DNA of 64,000 nucleotides, taken from NCBI RefSeq assembly GCF_000025865.1, contig NC_014002.1, positions 124,001-188,000 on the forward strand. The letters are read 5' to 3'. How positions within the stretch are numbered: position 1 is the stretch's first letter; each line of letters begins with the position of its first letter. A program made the translations under genes and the position numbers. The notes under the pieces were generated by a model that was given only the letters and a program-made list of their open reading frames with translations, did no database searches and was not told the DNA's origin. The stretch comes from Methanohalophilus mahii DSM 5219 (GTDB taxonomy: Archaea > Halobacteriota > Methanosarcinia > Methanosarcinales > Methanosarcinaceae). Shown piece by piece: positions 62,351-64,000 of the stretch.

Positions 62351-64000
62351 ATGAAATGCAATATATGTGAGATAGGCTGCGATCTTGCAGAAGGACAGAG
62401 TGGTCAATGTCGAATGTATATCAACAAGGATGATCGGATAATCGAGAGATTTTCAAACAACTACTTTACAATGTTTCCGGTTTCCATTGAGACTGTGCCT
62501 CTGCTTCATTATTATCCGCGGGGGACGTTTCTGCAGGTTTGTACCGTTGGCTGCAATTTCAAATGTGAAGGCTGCATCTCAGAAATCCTGGCATCCCGTC
62601 TTCTTTCAACTAATAAGAAAAGTGGAATTAGCAATGAGAATGTGATCAATAAAGCCCTTCATGAAGACTGCATAGGGATCGTTTTTTGCCTGAACGATCC
62701 GGCTGTCTCCTATTTTACATTCTGCGACCTTGCTAACAAGGCCCGGGAGAACAACCTTTTGATCGGATGCTCCACAAATGGATATTTTACAGAAAACGCA
62801 TTGAAAGAACTGATCCCTTTGATCGATTTCGTAAATATCGGTATAAAGGGTTATTCAGATGAAAGGTATATCTCGTGCGGTGCCAGGGGTTCGGGACCTG
62901 TTTTCAGGAATCTGAAATTACTGAAAGAAAGCGATGTTCATGTTGAGGTCTCTACCATTTATATCAAAGGTTCAGAGGATGAGGTCATAAATACTGCAAA
63001 ATTTGTTTCCTCCCTTTCAAGGGATATATCGTTTCAGGTCATGAGGTTTGTACCTTTTGGAGATGCAGCCCCTCAGATCGAACCAACGATAAGGGAAAGT
63101 GAAGTTCTGTGTGGCAAATTAAAGCAATACCTAAATCATGTGTATCTTTTCAATTCGCCGGGTACCGATCATTTGAATACTGTATGTGCGCAATGCAGTA
63201 ACATCATTTTCCAGAGGGAGTTCTTTGGTCCCATGGGCTCACGTACTTTATCCTACCTGCCTCAAGGAATGTGTGAATGTTCTAATCCGGCCCTTTTCAG
63301 AGGAGAAGTAAGTGAAGTTTCTTATCATGAACCTGGATTTATGGGAGGATACAGGATAACCCGGGCCCTGGAGATGATCCATGCTATTCTTGTCTGTCTT
63401 GGTGTAAAGGATGATCATAAACTTGCTGAAATATGGGCCAATGTCATGGAAACAGGATATTTGGAGGAGTTTCATGCCAGTTCTCAGGACCTTAACTCTT
63501 ATTTTGATGTAATTGAGCATTTTGCCGCCCTTGCAGACAGGAAAAAGGAGGGTATGGAACTTGTGGCTTATATGAGGGAAAAACTGGATTTTATACGGTC
63601 TGTGACAAATGACATTGAAAGGCCACGGGTCTATTATTGTATGGGATATCCCCTTTTTGCACTCAATGGGGAGCGAATTGAGAATAATCTTGTTGAAGCT
63701 GCAGGCGGGGAAAGTGTAAACAAGCTGATCAACCGGGAGGGAAAACCCGGGGTTGGTATTTCTCACAATGAATTTTGCGACATGAACCCCGAGTTCATAT
63801 TCATATCAGGCTTCCTTTCAACCCCGGTTTCCGATTCATATGCCTATTGTAAAAAATATGGTCTGTCTGCAGATGCCATAAAGAACAGGAGGATATACGA
63901 TCTTCGTCCATTATGGGATTTTGGAAGTCCCAGATGGATACTGGGTCTGATGTATATCGCAAATAAGTTACATCCTGAGATTTTTAATTTTGATATTGAT
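62351..64000 (+). CDS. Radical SAM protein fused to a substrate-binding-protein-like domain (3' end beyond window)
   Basis: At least 550 residues, open to the right edge; ATG at 62351 with GGTGG about 9 bases upstream. An N-terminal Cys-rich segment (CNICEIGCDLAEGQSGQC) resembles that of AmmeMemoRadiSam/PFL-activase-like proteins. The radical SAM cluster motif CNFKCEGC lies near residue 75, with the barrel to about residue 280. A further Cys group (CAQCSN) and a helical linker follow. From about 415 on, RPRVYYCMGYPLFALNG, EAAGGESVN and NPEFIFISGF are the hallmarks of a FhuD/BtuF-type binding domain, and match the lipoprotein at 60572. No signal peptide is present, so this domain works in the cytoplasm. 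A synthetic, cutting or metal-inserting role on an imported complex is an inference. Confidence 0.85.
   Translation, partial: MKCNICEIGCDLAEGQSGQCRMYINKDDRIIERFSNNYFTMFPVSIETVPLLHYYPRGTFLQVCTVGCNFKCEGCISEILASRLLSTNKKSGISNENVINKALHEDCIGIVFCLNDPAVSYFTFCDLANKARENNLLIGCSTNGYFTENALKELIPLIDFVNIGIKGYSDERYISCGARGSGPVFRNLKLLKESDVHVEVSTIYIKGSEDEVINTAKFVSSLSRDISFQVMRFVPFGDAAPQIEPTIRESEVLCGKLKQYLNHVYLFNSPGTDHLNTVCAQCSNIIFQREFFGPMGSRTLSYLPQGMCECSNPALFRGEVSEVSYHEPGFMGGYRITRALEMIHAILVCLGVKDDHKLAEIWANVMETGYLEEFHASSQDLNSYFDVIEHFAALADRKKEGMELVAYMREKLDFIRSVTNDIERPRVYYCMGYPLFALNGERIENNLVEAAGGESVNKLINREGKPGVGISHNEFCDMNPEFIFISGFLSTPVSDSYAYCKKYGLSADAIKNRRIYDLRPLWDFGSPRWILGLMYIANKLHPEIFNFDID

Noticed and set aside
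1-64000. tRNA genes or CRISPR arrays
   Set aside because: No tRNA-like TpsiC arm with a matching acceptor stem and no regularly spaced short repeats were found by eye; a tRNAscan or CRISPR search would settle this.

Overview
The window comes from a methanogenic archaeon of the order Methanosarcinales, most likely a moderately halophilic Methanohalophilus- or Methanolobus-like member. The evidence is a beta-RFAP synthase (methanopterin synthesis), a homoaconitase/homoisocitrate dehydrogenase pair of the coenzyme B pathway, NOP5-fibrillarin, an archaeal UMP kinase, XPD, AglB, TATA-box promoters and many large Asn/Thr-rich surface proteins with PGF-CTERM anchors. Not one of the roughly 50 intact genes stops with TAG, as expected of a pyrrolysine-using methanogen, and a five-PAS histidine kinase carries one in-frame TAG.

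Layout. 1-25.9 kb is a cell-envelope region: a PKD/Ig-repeat surface protein (partial), two large PGF-CTERM proteins (beta-helix and subtilisin), the amber-containing kinase, a papain-type PGF-CTERM protease, a sugar epimerase, a DUF1616/CPBP-protease pair, a mosaic duplicate of an 85-residue membrane protein and two more PGF-pre-PGF proteins. It is littered with IS200/IS605-like end remnants and one fragment of a protease gene tail. 26-31.6 kb holds glycosylation genes (UTP-glucose-1-phosphate uridylyltransferase, glycosyltransferase, AglB oligosaccharyltransferase), matching the N-glycosylated surface proteins. 31.7-33 kb holds toxin-antitoxin debris: an MNT gene with a broken partner and an intact small gene next to a wrecked RelE-like gene.

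33-49 kb is mostly housekeeping: homoaconitase small subunit, an unknown DUF7714-like gene, homoisocitrate/isopropylmalate dehydrogenase, UMP kinase, a 58-residue ferredoxin, a pilin-like protein, then the run XPD, beta-RFAP synthase, NOP5, FlpA, DUF2769 and rhodanese lipoprotein, a beta-helix surface protein, methyltransferases, PurH and a stand-alone threonyl-tRNA editing domain.

49-64 kb is accessory metabolism and transport. An acetolactate synthase-like gene is preceded by what looks like an attenuator: a TATA box placed for a leaderless message, a 23-codon leader peptide with 8 valines, a 14-bp hairpin overlapping its stop codon, a T-run, and a second helix that covers the ribosome binding site of the main gene. 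It is followed by an HdrD-like Fe-S protein and a CGGC protein. Then come fragments of an arsenite-permease-like gene and of ferredoxins, an RND transporter operon (probable AUU start) with two paralogous envelope proteins and a two-gene permease, and finally a substrate-binding lipoprotein, a methyltransferase and a radical SAM protein whose C-terminus is itself a substrate-binding-protein domain, running off the right edge.

No tRNA, rRNA, CRISPR array or intact transposase was seen.
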